Positions 18,290 through 26,757 of a stretch of DNA of 64,000 bases are shown piece after piece. Location: assembly GCF_032193805.1 (NCBI RefSeq), contig NZ_JAVBIK010000001.1:1-64000 (forward strand), in the 5' to 3' direction. This DNA comes from Rhodoferax potami (lineage in GTDB: Bacteria; Pseudomonadota; Gammaproteobacteria; Burkholderiales; Burkholderiaceae_C). The translations under genes and the position numbers were made by a program. Positions within the stretch are counted from its first letter, which is position 1; the number at the start of each line of letters is the position of its first letter. The notes below the pieces were generated by a model that saw nothing but the letters and a program-made list of their open reading frames with translations, was not told the DNA's origin and ran no database searches.

Positions 18290-20092
18290 ATGCACAATGT
18301 TTATATGAGTACTGGCAACTTGTTGGAACAGACCGTGGACACAGACGCCCTGCAGTTTTTAGACGATGAGGTGGCGGGAGACAGTGGTAAGCCACTTGTT
18401 TGGCGTCTGCTGGTTGTCGACGACGAACCTGATGTGCACAGAGCAACAACCTTTGCGCTGGCGGGCATCGAGATATTGGGACGTCAGTTGGAGTTTTTGC
18501 ATGCCTACTCAGCAGCGGAAGCGGCCAGTATTCTCTCCACACAGTCTGATGTTGCGATTGTTTTGCTTGACGTGGTGATGGAGAGGGAAGACGCCGGTCT
18601 CGCCCTTGTCAAGACGATTCGCACTGAGCTTAACCTGACGGACCTTCGCATTATTCTGCGGACGGGACAGCCTGGTTACGCGCCAGAAATCGAAACGATT
18701 CACGACTACGACATCAACGACTACAAGACAAAGTCGGAGTTAACCCGTACCAAGCTGTATGCGACGGTAACTGCTGCACTGCGCGCGTACGAACAAATCC
18801 GCAAACTGGATGAAATGGCTTTTTACGATCGCCTTTCCTGTTTGCCAAACCGTAACAAGTTCATTGACCTCAGCGAAGCTCGACTTGCTTGTGCTGCTAG
18901 TTGCAACGAGATCATCGCGATACTGGACATCGATGACTTTTCAGAGATCAATGATGCCCTCGGTCACCAGCAGGGTGACAGGTTGCTTCAGTCTGTTGCA
19001 GATCGCCTCAAATTTGAGTTGGGCCCTGATGCTGTTTTAGCACGAATCGGAAGCGATACATTCGGGCTGATGGGGCCACATGACGTGGTCGATCCGATCA
19101 GGATTCTTGCGCTTTTCCGCCGTCCTTTTGTGGTTCAAGACGACGCCATGGTTGTCACCGCGACCATGGGATTGACAAGCCTGATGAGCGGAAGTACCTC
19201 CGGCAGAGACGCGTTGAAGGATGCGAACATAGCCCTAAAGCGCGCCAAGAAAAGTCGTCGTGGAGGATTCGTGATGTTCTCCGCCGAGATGGGCTCAGAC
19301 ATTCGCGAGCGGGTTCGGTTATTGCAAAGCCTGCGGAGCGCTGTGGAGAGCGAACGGCTTTTTATCGTTTATCAACCTCAAGTTGATCTGATCACAAACG
19401 CGGTCGTCGGTTTAGAGGCTCTTATACGTTGGCGTAACGAAGATGGAACTTTCGTTCCTCCCGACCGATTTATTCCTCTTGCAGAAGCTTCCGGAATGAT
19501 TATCGCCATTGGAGATTGGGTGTTGAGGATGGCCTGCCATGAGTTGGTTAGGCTGCAGGGGCAGGGCGCGAAGGACATTCGGATGTCGGTCAACGTGTCC
19601 CAGATTCAATTTCGAAATCCTGAGTTCATCGATAAGCTGAAGTCAGCTCTGTCCGACACATCTATTCAACCCGAGTGTCTGGAACTGGAGATTACAGAGT
19701 CCGTTGCAATGGAAGATGCAGACTTCATGCTGGAGACCCTGCACAGTGTGCGCGAGCTAGGAATATCGATCGCCATTGATGATTTTGGAACCGGATATTC
19801 ATCACTCAGTCAGTTACGACAGTTGCCCATCGATAGGTTGAAGATTGATAGGGCCTTTGTTTCGGAGTTGAGTGACGATGTGATGGGGGGCCATATTGCG
19901 TCGATGGTGATCGAGTTAGGCAGAAATTTGCAGTTAAAAGTTATTGCCGAAGGTATTGAATCCGAAGCACAAGCAGCGCGCTTAAAGCAGCTGGGTTGCC
20001 ACGAAGGTCAAGGGTACTTGTATGCCAAGCCCATGACCTCAGTCTTGCTGAAAGACTGGCTGAAGGAGCGCGGGGCAATCGTTGGAATCTGA
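18290..20092 (+). CDS. Response regulator with degenerate GGDEF and intact EAL domain
   Basis: This about 600-residue cytosolic protein begins with a receiver domain (acidic pair in LLVVDDEPDV, phospho-acceptor Asp in IVLLDVVME, Lys in DINDYKTKSEL). A GGDEF-fold domain follows in which the signature is RIGSDTFGLMG, so diguanylate cyclase activity is unlikely. The C-terminal EAL domain keeps the catalytic set (GLEALIRWR, ELEITESVAM, IDDFGTGYSS, LKIDRAF, IAEGIES, GCHEGQGY). The predicted role is a phosphorylation-controlled c-di-GMP phosphodiesterase. No histidine kinase is adjacent. The start could be the TTG at 18287, the ATG at 18290 or the ATG at 18305. The 3' end overlaps the tadA start. 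Confidence 0.92.
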   Translation: MHNVYMSTGNLLEQTVDTDALQFLDDEVAGDSGKPLVWRLLVVDDEPDVHRATTFALAGIEILGRQLEFLHAYSAAEAASILSTQSDVAIVLLDVVMEREDAGLALVKTIRTELNLTDLRIILRTGQPGYAPEIETIHDYDINDYKTKSELTRTKLYATVTAALRAYEQIRKLDEMAFYDRLSCLPNRNKFIDLSEARLACAASCNEIIAILDIDDFSEINDALGHQQGDRLLQSVADRLKFELGPDAVLARIGSDTFGLMGPHDVVDPIRILALFRRPFVVQDDAMVVTATMGLTSLMSGSTSGRDALKDANIALKRAKKSRRGGFVMFSAEMGSDIRERVRLLQSLRSAVESERLFIVYQPQVDLITNAVVGLEALIRWRNEDGTFVPPDRFIPLAEASGMIIAIGDWVLRMACHELVRLQGQGAKDIRMSVNVSQIQFRNPEFIDKLKSALSDTSIQPECLELEITESVAMEDADFMLETLHSVRELGISIAIDDFGTGYSSLSQLRQLPIDRLKIDRAFVSELSDDVMGGHIASMVIELGRNLQLKVIAEGIESEAQAARLKQLGCHEGQGYLYAKPMTSVLLKDWLKERGAIVGI

Positions 20093-21284
20093 TGATTTTT
20101 TTATGACACTGGCCTTGGAGGAGGCCGTGTTAGCAGAGTCTGCCGGTGAAGTCCCTGTGGGTGCTGTAGTTGTTCTTAAAGGGCAGGTGATTGGCCGTGG
20201 ACGGAATAGAACTCGAGAGTTGAACGACCCTAGCGCCCACGCAGAGATACTCGCGGTGAGAGATGCTTCTCAAGCCATTGGCAGTCACAGATTGAGTGGT
20301 GCTGAGCTGTTTGTAACCCTGGAACCTTGCACGATGTGTAGTGGTGCAATTTTTCATAGTCGCCTCGCTCGAGTGGTTTTTGGTGCACCAGATCCCAAAA
20401 CTGGTACCGCGGGGTCTGTTTTGGATCTTTTCAGCCAGCGTCAACTCAACCACCACACGCTGGTAACCGGTGGAGTTCTCAGAGACGCGTGTCAGCGAAT
20501 TCTGCAATCTTTTTTTGTGTCGGCGCGAATGAGAAACCGCGAGGAACAAATCTCACTTCGGGAAGATGCATTGCGTTTAGATGCGCAGGCATTACCTTGC
20601 CCCGATGATTCGACAATCAGAAGCAGCTATTTTTATACCAGTGAAGGTTATCGAATTCGGTATCTGGATTCGAATACGGTAAATCCGAGATACACCTTGC
20701 TTTGTGTTCATGAATTGGGTTTTTGGTCTTTCCAAGTGTGGTCCTTAGTGAGCCGCATGGCTCATCATGGTGTGCGCGTCATCGTTCCAGACCTGCTTGG
20801 CCATGGCTTGAGTGATAGACCGAAAAAAAGTGCATGGCATTCTGTGCGAGCGCACGTAAATTCGCTCATCGCATTGACGAAATATATGGACCTTACCCCG
20901 ACCCATATCGTGGCCATAGGCAACGCAAAAGCGATTGGGACTGAACTTTGCTCTGTTTTGAAATTAGATGAGTCTTCAGTTTTATCAATTGTTACAGCCA
21001 GGCCGCCAGCGTTGGCGGCTCTAGCCGAGTCGTCCCGCCATCAAAGCTGCAGGTCGATCGGTGGTTTGTCCAGAAAACAATTGAATCACTTGGTTGGTTT
21101 TCCAGACAATGTGGTAAAGGCGTTGATTGCGCACTTTCCCGACAAGGGTCATGCCGCCGTATTGGATGCCATAAGAAAACCTGATTTCTCACCCGAAAAT
21201 ACGCTCAAATCACCGACATTTTGTCCGGTCGTTTTGGATGAAACCCATCTCGATTTTCTTGAGCGTGAGTTGTTGATCAAATGA
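20082..21284 (+). CDS. tadA: tRNA adenosine deaminase TadA fused to a degenerate alpha/beta-hydrolase domain
   Basis: Residues 1-160 form TadA, which converts A34 to inosine in tRNA-Arg(ACG). Zinc ligand His53 and proton shuttle Glu55 are in SAHAEI, and zinc Cys83/Cys86 are in EPCTMCSGAI. Residues about 185-400 resemble an alpha/beta hydrolase (YLDSNTVNPRYTLLCVHELGF, VIVPDLLGHGLSDRP). However, the nucleophile elbow reads AIGNAKAIG in place of G-x-S-x-G, and HG of the oxyanion hole is HE, so hydrolase catalysis is unlikely. The TTG at 20082 is favoured because DDFFM is the usual TadA start region; ATG at 20103 is the alternative. It overlaps the upstream EAL gene by 11 bases and the LD-carboxypeptidase gene by 4. 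Confidence 0.92.
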   Translation: MESDDFFMTLALEEAVLAESAGEVPVGAVVVLKGQVIGRGRNRTRELNDPSAHAEILAVRDASQAIGSHRLSGAELFVTLEPCTMCSGAIFHSRLARVVFGAPDPKTGTAGSVLDLFSQRQLNHHTLVTGGVLRDACQRILQSFFVSARMRNREEQISLREDALRLDAQALPCPDDSTIRSSYFYTSEGYRIRYLDSNTVNPRYTLLCVHELGFWSFQVWSLVSRMAHHGVRVIVPDLLGHGLSDRPKKSAWHSVRAHVNSLIALTKYMDLTPTHIVAIGNAKAIGTELCSVLKLDESSVLSIVTARPPALAALAESSRHQSCRSIGGLSRKQLNHLVGFPDNVVKALIAHFPDKGHAAVLDAIRKPDFSPENTLKSPTFCPVVLDETHLDFLERELLIK

Positions 21285-22219
21285 GCCTCGTTAAAAAAGT
21301 TATTTATCTATATTCTCCATCGGGCGCTGTTCGCGACCGTGCTGCCTTCAAAAGAGGAGTTCGTCGTCTTACTGAATTGGGATATGACGTGGAAGTCGAT
21401 CAAGATGCCCTGACTCGTTTTGAGCGGTTCGCCGGAGATGATGCGACTCGAATCCGAGCTGTCGAGCGTGCTGCGAATAGTGGCGCAGATGTCGCCCTGA
21501 TAACTAGAGGTGGTTACGGCATTACACGGGTCATAGATCGACTGCCCTATACCTCTATTGCTTCTGCCATTGAGAACGGAACTCAGTTTGTTGGAATCAG
21601 TGATTTCACTGCCTTGCAGCTAGCTTTGTTCGCGCAAACTGGAGCCCGCACTTGGGCAGGCCCTGCACTGTGTGAGGGGTTCGGTGTAGGTGGTGTCAGC
21701 GGTGAAATTCCAGACGACATTATGGAAGACTGCTTTGCTGACCTGCTGATGGGGCAAGGGGAGGGGACAGGTTGGCGACAAGATCGCAACGGTCATATTT
21801 CAGAAACTGATTTTGTGATCGAGGACGCTACCCTGTGGGGTGGCAATCTGACGGTTCTCACGTCTCTGATAGGTACTCCTTACTTTCCGGATATTCGAGA
21901 AGGAATTCTGTTTCTCGAGGACGTCGCAGAACATCCTTACCGTATTGAGCGTATGTTGGCGCAGTTAATGAGGAGTGGCGTCCTGGCGCGTCAACAAGCA
22001 ATAGTTTTAGGTCAGTTTAGCGCTTACAAACTGACTTCTCATGACAGCGGTTTTGGCCTGCCAAAGGTAATTGGCTGGTTGCGTAATCAGCTCAATATTC
22101 CTGTCTATACCAATCTTCCGTACGGCCACGTACCGACCAAAGTACTCCTTCCGTTTGGCTTGAAGGTCGATTTAACCTCGAGCGGCAAAGACGTGCTCTT
22201 GTACTGGGGGCATCATTAG
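21281..22219 (+). CDS. LD-carboxypeptidase (S66 family, muramoyltetrapeptide carboxypeptidase)
   Basis: This 312-residue cytosolic serine peptidase of family S66 (LdcA-like) removes the terminal D-Ala from murein tetrapeptides in cell-wall recycling. It shows the N-terminal YLYSPSGAVRD, the RGGYGITRVIDRL helix, the nucleophile turn VGISDFTALQLAL, the Glu-bearing strand LWGGNLTVLTSLIGTPYFPD and the His loop LPYGHVPTKV. Its ATG overlaps the tadA stop (ATGA), so it is translated from the same message. The gene order tadA-ldcA is usual in this bacterial group as far as I recall. Confidence 0.93.
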   Translation: MSLVKKVIYLYSPSGAVRDRAAFKRGVRRLTELGYDVEVDQDALTRFERFAGDDATRIRAVERAANSGADVALITRGGYGITRVIDRLPYTSIASAIENGTQFVGISDFTALQLALFAQTGARTWAGPALCEGFGVGGVSGEIPDDIMEDCFADLLMGQGEGTGWRQDRNGHISETDFVIEDATLWGGNLTVLTSLIGTPYFPDIREGILFLEDVAEHPYRIERMLAQLMRSGVLARQQAIVLGQFSAYKLTSHDSGFGLPKVIGWLRNQLNIPVYTNLPYGHVPTKVLLPFGLKVDLTSSGKDVLLYWGHH

Positions 22220-22221
22220 TT

Positions 22222-22566
22222 TTAAGAGTGGCGTACTGAAAATTTGTTCGTTAGGTTGTGAGGCACTAGGCCTACAAACATGGTGCTAATTTGGTGAAGT
22301 TTCTCTTTAGCCACCGCTTCGCCACTTAAGGATGCAATTGCTGCCATAACATCCCCACGCAAATACCAAAGATCATCGATATCACTTGCATAAGTAACTC
22401 GAAGCTGAACTAAGGGGAATCGTTTTTCTGCAACATCGCCTAACGCCGCTAGCATCTCCATGCGAATCTCGTGCAACGTGGTCACCGAGGCTTTTTTTGA
22501 GGGCCCGGACAGTCCTTGCAACAAAGAACCAACGCGGCCAACCAAGTTTTTTGCAATCCAACTCAT
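22222..22566 (-). CDS. Conserved hypothetical protein, 114 residues
   Basis: I recognise no named domain. The protein begins MSWIAKNLVGRVGSLLQGLS and has a Ser/Lys-rich linker (SGPSKKASVTTL). A compact segment rich in acidic and aromatic residues follows (QLRVTYASDIDDLWYLRGDVMAAIAS). There is no signal peptide or membrane segment. A GGA-type ribosome site (AAGGAAAATATAC) precedes the ATG. It converges with the LD-carboxypeptidase (2 bases apart) and is divergent from the cyclase-FHA gene across 213 bases. A functional link to that cyclase is only a guess from position. Confidence 0.7.
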   Translation of the reverse strand: MSWIAKNLVGRVGSLLQGLSGPSKKASVTTLHEIRMEMLAALGDVAEKRFPLVQLRVTYASDIDDLWYLRGDVMAAIASLSGEAVAKEKLHQISTMFVGLVPHNLTNKFSVRHS

Positions 22567-22642
22567 GTATATTTTCCTTGCTTTTGTGCGAACATAAAGC
22601 CATCAGGAGAGCGGTGCAATAGGGGTTTTGCGAATTGTTCCC

Positions 22643-22738
22643 GTTACGCAACAGCACCAAGTGGACTTAACGGTCGCGTAACAATGTTGTGTATTAGATT
22701 CGGTTGGCTCGTAATTCGCATTAACGCCTTTTAATGCG
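22643..22738. promoter_or_regulatory. Divergent intergenic region with two inverted repeats
   Basis: Between the 114-residue gene (minus) and the cyclase-FHA gene (plus), GTTACGC at 22643-22649 pairs with GCGTAAC at 22676-22682 across 26 bases. A second perfect 8-bp hairpin CGCATTAA/TTAATGCG lies at 22717-22738. These could be operator halves or mRNA structures in the divergent promoter region. No confident -35/-10 pair was found. Confidence 0.3.
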
Positions 22739-22779
22739 CTTGTAACTTAAGTCATGCGAAGCCTTTCGGAATATCACGG

Positions 22780-23694
22780 ATGGGTATTAAATCAACTGTC
22801 GTCTTCACAGATCTTCATGGAAGCACCGGTGCGTTCGGGGCTTTAGGGAACGCACGCGCGACCGTTGTTATCACTCAAATTCTTGACCAGATTACAGCGC
22901 TGGTCTACGCGCATCAGGGACAGCTCGTAAAGAAGCTCGGCGACGGCGTAATGGCGGTGTTTGGGCAGCCTGGCAAGGCGTTAGATTTCGCAGTTCAGGT
23001 GCAACGGGTCCATAGCCGCCATTTATACAATTTTGAATTAGGTGTGAGTTTGCCCGTCAAGATCGGAATCGCATTTGGTGATACTGAATTCACCGAGGGT
23101 GATTACTACGGTGACGCGGTCAATGTCGCTGCGCGTCTATGTGATTTAGCTGGCCCTAGCCAGATTTGGGCGAGCAAAGGAAGTGTGGACGTGCTTGCCC
23201 TAAAAAAGGGGGTATCCGTCCGTGCCGTAGGCAACATTGCCATCAGGGGGCGTTCGGAAAACTGCGAAGTTTTACAGGTCGAGTGGAAAGAGGACGAGCA
23301 GTCTGATTTTTTGACAATGCAAGCGCAGATTATGGTGAGCACATTGTCCGGCAAAGATGTCTTAGGCAAGCAAGTCGATCTTACGTACCGGGAAAAGCAC
23401 ATGACATTCCGCTCGTTCGAATTACCGGCACATATAGGCCGGGTGAAGAGTGCTGAGTTTATCGTTTCCGACCCAAGGGTCTCTCGGATGCACGCGCGGC
23501 TGGTTTGGCGCAACGGGGGGGTTCTGGTCGAAGACCTCAGTACTTATGGGACGTGGGTGCGGTTTGCTGATGACTCGTCTGGGGAAATCTTATTGCGTCG
23601 TGATGAGTGTGTTTTGCACGGGTCAGGTGAACTAGGGCTTGGGGCTTCCTTTGGCGACAGCAGTGCGCCTGTGGTGTCGTTCTCAGTAAGCTGA
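22780..23694 (+). CDS. Class III nucleotide cyclase with C-terminal FHA domain
   Basis: This 304-residue soluble protein has a class III cyclase domain at about 1-165. Metal-binding Asp11 (VVFTDLHGST) and Asp55 (KKLGDGVMAVF) are present, as are Asp112, Asn115 and Arg119 (YYGDAVNVAARL), so the active site looks complete for cAMP synthesis; cGMP cannot be excluded. Residues about 205-300 form an FHA phosphothreonine-binding domain (Gly220-Arg221, SRMH at 235-238, TYGTWV at 255-260). The Asn normally in the last FHA motif is Tyr256. There is no membrane segment. FHA fusion suggests control by a Ser/Thr kinase or by self-association. It is divergent from the hypothetical gene and stands alone. 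Confidence 0.9.
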   Translation: MGIKSTVVFTDLHGSTGAFGALGNARATVVITQILDQITALVYAHQGQLVKKLGDGVMAVFGQPGKALDFAVQVQRVHSRHLYNFELGVSLPVKIGIAFGDTEFTEGDYYGDAVNVAARLCDLAGPSQIWASKGSVDVLALKKGVSVRAVGNIAIRGRSENCEVLQVEWKEDEQSDFLTMQAQIMVSTLSGKDVLGKQVDLTYREKHMTFRSFELPAHIGRVKSAEFIVSDPRVSRMHARLVWRNGGVLVEDLSTYGTWVRFADDSSGEILLRRDECVLHGSGELGLGASFGDSSAPVVSFSVS

Positions 23695-23787
23695 ACAATC
23701 TCCATGCACAATGGTTAACATAATATACATCGTATGAAGTAAAAGAGCCTCAACAGTAGCAAGAAGGATTCTTAGCGTGTCTTGTGG

Positions 23788-23810
23788 ATTGCTAATGCAG
23801 CGTTAGCAAT
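23788..23810. other. Perfect 8-bp hairpin between cyclase and ankyrin genes
   Basis: ATTGCTAA (23788-23795) pairs with TTAGCAAT (23803-23810) around a 7-base loop. It lies in the 173-base gap between the convergent cyclase-FHA and ankyrin genes. It is A+T-rich and has only a short T run, so it would be a weak terminator at best. The rest of the gap shows nothing recognisable. Confidence 0.4.
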
Positions 23811-23867
23811 TTATGGGGCGCGCTAAAGCAGCAGATTGGATGCACCCTGGTCACGCAGATGTAGCAG

Positions 23868-24536
23868 CTACCAAACGCCCTTGGGACGTAGAGCCCTCAC
23901 AAAGGCGCCGATGATTTCCATGGACTCGTCTTTTTTTGCCTGTCGTGCAAAGTCCATGGCCGTGAGCCCTTTGCTGTTTTTGAGACTGGGATCGGCACCA
24001 GCCTCGAGCAATAGCTTTACAACAGAACTGTTGCCGTACATCGCTGCCATCATCAGAGGTGTGGATCCATTTGGGGATGCGGCATCAATGTAGGCGAAGT
24101 TTTCCAGCAGCAGCCGCACCACAGGAATATGAGCGTTAGTCGCTGCGTAGTGCAATGGAGTCCAGCCCGTTTTATTTACGTCTGCGTCTTTGGCAATCAA
24201 TACTGCACACAAATCCACATCCCCCGCGAATGCTGCCAACATCAAGGGGCTCTCATCGTCTGGAGATCTGACTTCAACACGAAGGCTGGGTTGTTCTAAA
24301 AGTAGCTTCGTGGCCTTGTTTGCCGACAACTTAATGGCCAACAGTAGCGCAGGTAAGCCCTTGGGATTCACTGTGTTGGGGTCAAAGCCGCGACTCAAGA
24401 GACTCTGGATGACCAAGGGGTTGTCAGTCTCGATGGCTTTGAAGAAATCCTCATACGATCCCGCATGAGCGCCACCGCACCAAAGGGACAAAGCACCCAA
24501 AACCAAGAGGAGACGTCTTTTAGGATGATTGCGCAT
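23868..24536 (-). CDS. Ankyrin repeat exported protein
   Basis: This 222-residue protein has an N-terminal signal peptide (KRRLLLVLGALSLWCGGAHA) and about five ankyrin repeats from residue 40 on. Recognisable copies include VNKTGWTPLHYAATNAHIPV, ASPNGSTPLMMAAMYGNSSV and LKNSKGLTAMDFARQ. Such proteins act as periplasmic protein-binding scaffolds; the partner is unknown. It is last in the minus-strand run mltG-tmk-holB-pilZ-tatD, starting 2 bases after the tatD stop, so it is likely co-transcribed. Confidence 0.9.
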   Translation of the reverse strand: MRNHPKRRLLLVLGALSLWCGGAHAGSYEDFFKAIETDNPLVIQSLLSRGFDPNTVNPKGLPALLLAIKLSANKATKLLLEQPSLRVEVRSPDDESPLMLAAFAGDVDLCAVLIAKDADVNKTGWTPLHYAATNAHIPVVRLLLENFAYIDAASPNGSTPLMMAAMYGNSSVVKLLLEAGADPSLKNSKGLTAMDFARQAKKDESMEIIGAFVRALRPKGVW

Positions 24537-24538
24537 GG

Positions 24539-25324
24539 TTACACCTTGAACAAAACATCGAAATTCACGCTTGTCTGCTCTGCAATTTTTTCAATAGTCA
24601 CGTTCTTTACCCGGGCTAATTCTTGGGCTACATGAGGAACGTAGGAAGGATTGTTTAGCTTGCCACGGTATGGCACCGGTGCAAGGTATGGGCTATCGGT
24701 TTCAATCAATAAACGATCGAGTGGCACAATGGCTGCTACATCCCTGATACTTTGAGCAGATTTAAAGGTAATGATTCCAGAAAATGAAATGTAGAAGCCC
24801 AAATCAAGAGCTTGGCGCGCGACATCAACGTCTTCCGTAAAGCAGTGGAAAACACCCCCCGCACTGCTTTGATCACCGCACTCCCCTGCTTCCTTAAGAA
24901 TTGCCAAGGTGTCGTCCGAGGCGCTTCGTGTGTGAATCACCAGTGGCTTATTTAATTTTCGTGCTGCCTCGATATGCACACGGAAGCGCTCTCTTTGCCA
25001 CTCCATATCGGAGATGCTTCTGGATCCGAGGCGGTAGTAGTCCAGGCCTGTTTCACCGATTGCCATGACTTTGGGTAGGCTGCCCCATTGCAAGAGACGC
25101 TCAAGATCTGGCTCTTGCACTCCTTCATTGTCTGGATGTACCCCAACCGTCGCCCAAATATGAGGCTGAGCCACTGCAAACTCGTGGACCGTAGGAAACT
25201 CTTCTAGCGTCGTGCAGATGCACAAGGCGCGAGTTACCTGCGCTGTTTTCATCGCATCCGAAATATCTGGCCATTGGGATGCGAGTTCGGGAAACGTAAG
25301 ATGGCAGTGGGAATCAGTAAACAT
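24539..25324 (-). CDS. TatD family metal-dependent hydrolase
   Basis: This 261-residue TIM-barrel hydrolase of the TatD family (metal-dependent DNase/exonuclease) carries the expected metal ligands: H-x-H in FTDSHCHLTF, Glu in AIGETGLDYYR, His in PLVIHTRSA, His in GVFHCFTED and Asp in LIETDSPYLAP. It lies between pilZ and the ankyrin gene on the same strand, an order common in related genomes. The 66-base gap to pilZ holds no clear terminator. The physiological substrate (DNA end processing or peptidyl-tRNA-like roles) is not defined by sequence. Confidence 0.94.
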   Translation of the reverse strand: MFTDSHCHLTFPELASQWPDISDAMKTAQVTRALCICTTLEEFPTVHEFAVAQPHIWATVGVHPDNEGVQEPDLERLLQWGSLPKVMAIGETGLDYYRLGSRSISDMEWQRERFRVHIEAARKLNKPLVIHTRSASDDTLAILKEAGECGDQSSAGGVFHCFTEDVDVARQALDLGFYISFSGIITFKSAQSIRDVAAIVPLDRLLIETDSPYLAPVPYRGKLNNPSYVPHVAQELARVKNVTIEKIAEQTSVNFDVLFKV

Positions 25325-25390
25325 GCAAAGTCCGCAAGAAACTCGCGGCCGTCCTCGACACTACATCTGACGCCCTCCGAGTCGTGAGTT

Positions 25391-25753
25391 TTAAACCGTT
25401 TGAGTAGGACGCTCAGAGGCCATATGCGCCCCCAAAATCTCTTCTATTTTTAACTTGAGTGCCCGTGACTTTTCGTCTTTAGGAAACAAAATACCCACCC
25501 CTTGGGTTCTCCCGCCAGCAGCTTTGGCGGGTGTAACCCAGGCAACTTTCCCTGCTACGGGGTAGCGCTGCATGTCTTCGGGCAATGAGAGCAACACATA
25601 GACATCATCACCCAGGCTGTAGTCGCGCGTTGTCGGTATGAATACGCCTCCCTCGGTAAACATGGGTATATAGGCAGCGTAAAGCGCAGCTTTCTCCTTG
25701 ATCGAAAGCTGAATAACGCTGGGCCTTGCACTAGCGGTAGGGGTACTGGTCAT
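25391..25753 (-). CDS. pilZ: PilZ domain protein (type IV pilus type)
   Basis: This 120-residue protein has a PilZ beta-barrel: GGVFIPTTRDYSLGDDVYVLLSLPEDM, VAGKVAWVTPA and TQGVGILFPKD. It lacks the RxxxR motif needed for c-di-GMP binding, as does the founding PilZ of type IV pilus biogenesis, so it is more likely a pilus assembly factor (PilB/FimX partner) than a c-di-GMP receptor. It overlaps the holB stop in ATGA, which indicates translational coupling to the replication and division genes upstream, an order known in pseudomonads and betaproteobacteria. Confidence 0.92.
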   Translation of the reverse strand: MTSTPTASARPSVIQLSIKEKAALYAAYIPMFTEGGVFIPTTRDYSLGDDVYVLLSLPEDMQRYPVAGKVAWVTPAKAAGGRTQGVGILFPKDEKSRALKLKIEEILGAHMASERPTQTV

Positions 25754-26757
25754 AGTCTCTTGGGTTCCCCAGAGTTTAGGACGGTTTGCGCTTTGGATAC
25801 AAGCGACTCGGTCAATAGGCCTGCGTTGAAAGGATGATCAATCGTCTTCATCGATTGTGACAATTCCTTGGACCATGCAGACAGCACAAACATGGGCACT
25901 CGCACGTCCTGGAGAGCTTGACGTGGAAAAAAGCGGGGATCTGCGCCTGTAGAAACCACCATAAGATCGTGGCAAACCTTCTGAATCGCGTCGATCTGAG
26001 AGGCCGCGCTCCAATCTTTGAATATGCTCACATCGCCCATGCGCAAAGCATGGGGGATAGCGGACCACCGATGGAGTGCGCCTTCTGCTTGCGCCAGTGT
26101 CAAGGCGAACTCAGGTCTGCCACCTGATGCCTTGAGCGCCAGATTCATCTGCTCGGCAGTGACTGCTTGGCCAGCCAACCAACTCTCGGCTTCTTGAATA
26201 GGCGGCCATTGCAATGTGTGAGAAATACAGCGACTACGGATGGTGGGTAGCAACTGGTGGGCAGATTCAGTGGCAAGGACAAACCGCACATCACCTGGAG
26301 GTTCCTCTAGGGTCTTGAGCAAAGCGTTCGCGGTAATGTGATTCATCTGCTCCGCAGGGAACACCACAACCACCTTGCCTCGCCCTCTTGCACTGGTGCG
26401 TTGCGAGAACTCCACAGCATCGCGCATTGCATCGACTCTGATTTCTTTGCTCGGCTTGCGCTTTTTGTCATCCACCTCTGCTTGGGCCTTTTCACTCAAC
26501 GGCCAACCGAGCTCGATCATGGTGGTTTCAGGCATCAGCATGCACAAATCCGCATGCGTTCGCACCTCGATAGCATGGCAACTGCCGCAGGTGCCGCACG
26601 CCCCTGCCCCGCTCAGTGCTTCGCAAAGCCAGGCACGCGCAAGCTCCATAGCCAGGGCGTACTGCCCCAGTCCGGACGGACCTTGCAAAAGCCAAGCGTG
26701 ACCGTTTTGGCTCAATAACGCGCTTCGCTGGCGCTCAATCCATGGTGCAAGGTTCAT
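25750..26757 (-). CDS. holB: DNA polymerase III subunit delta prime HolB
   Basis: This 335-residue clamp-loader subunit has a degenerate P-loop [11 protein letters not shown] (no Lys, as usual for delta prime, which does not bind ATP). A four-Cys zinc module follows ([16 protein letters not shown]), then the SRC motif in TIRSRCISH that contacts the neighbouring subunit, and [20 protein letters not shown], the strongly conserved sensor region. It overlaps tmk (ATGA) upstream and pilZ (ATGA) downstream. The start fits the family alignment ([24 protein letters not shown]). Confidence 0.95.
   Translation of the reverse strand: MNLAPWIERQRSALLSQNGHAWLLQGPSGLGQYALAMELARAWLCEALSGAGACGTCGSCHAIEVRTHADLCMLMPETTMIELGWPLSEKAQAEVDDKKRKPSKEIRVDAMRDAVEFSQRTSARGRGKVVVVFPAEQMNHITANALLKTLEEPPGDVRFVLATESAHQLLPTIRSRCISHTLQWPPIQEAESWLAGQAVTAEQMNLALKASGGRPEFALTLAQAEGALHRWSAIPHALRMGDVSIFKDWSAASQIDAIQKVCHDLMVVSTGADPRFFPRQALQDVRVPMFVLSAWSKELSQSMKTIDHPFNAGLLTESLVSKAQTVLNSGEPKRL

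Noticed and set aside
23788..23810. Integron attC-like site
   Set aside because: The hairpin is perfect but the flanking bases do not give the GTTRRRY and RYYYAAC core sites, and no integrase gene is present.
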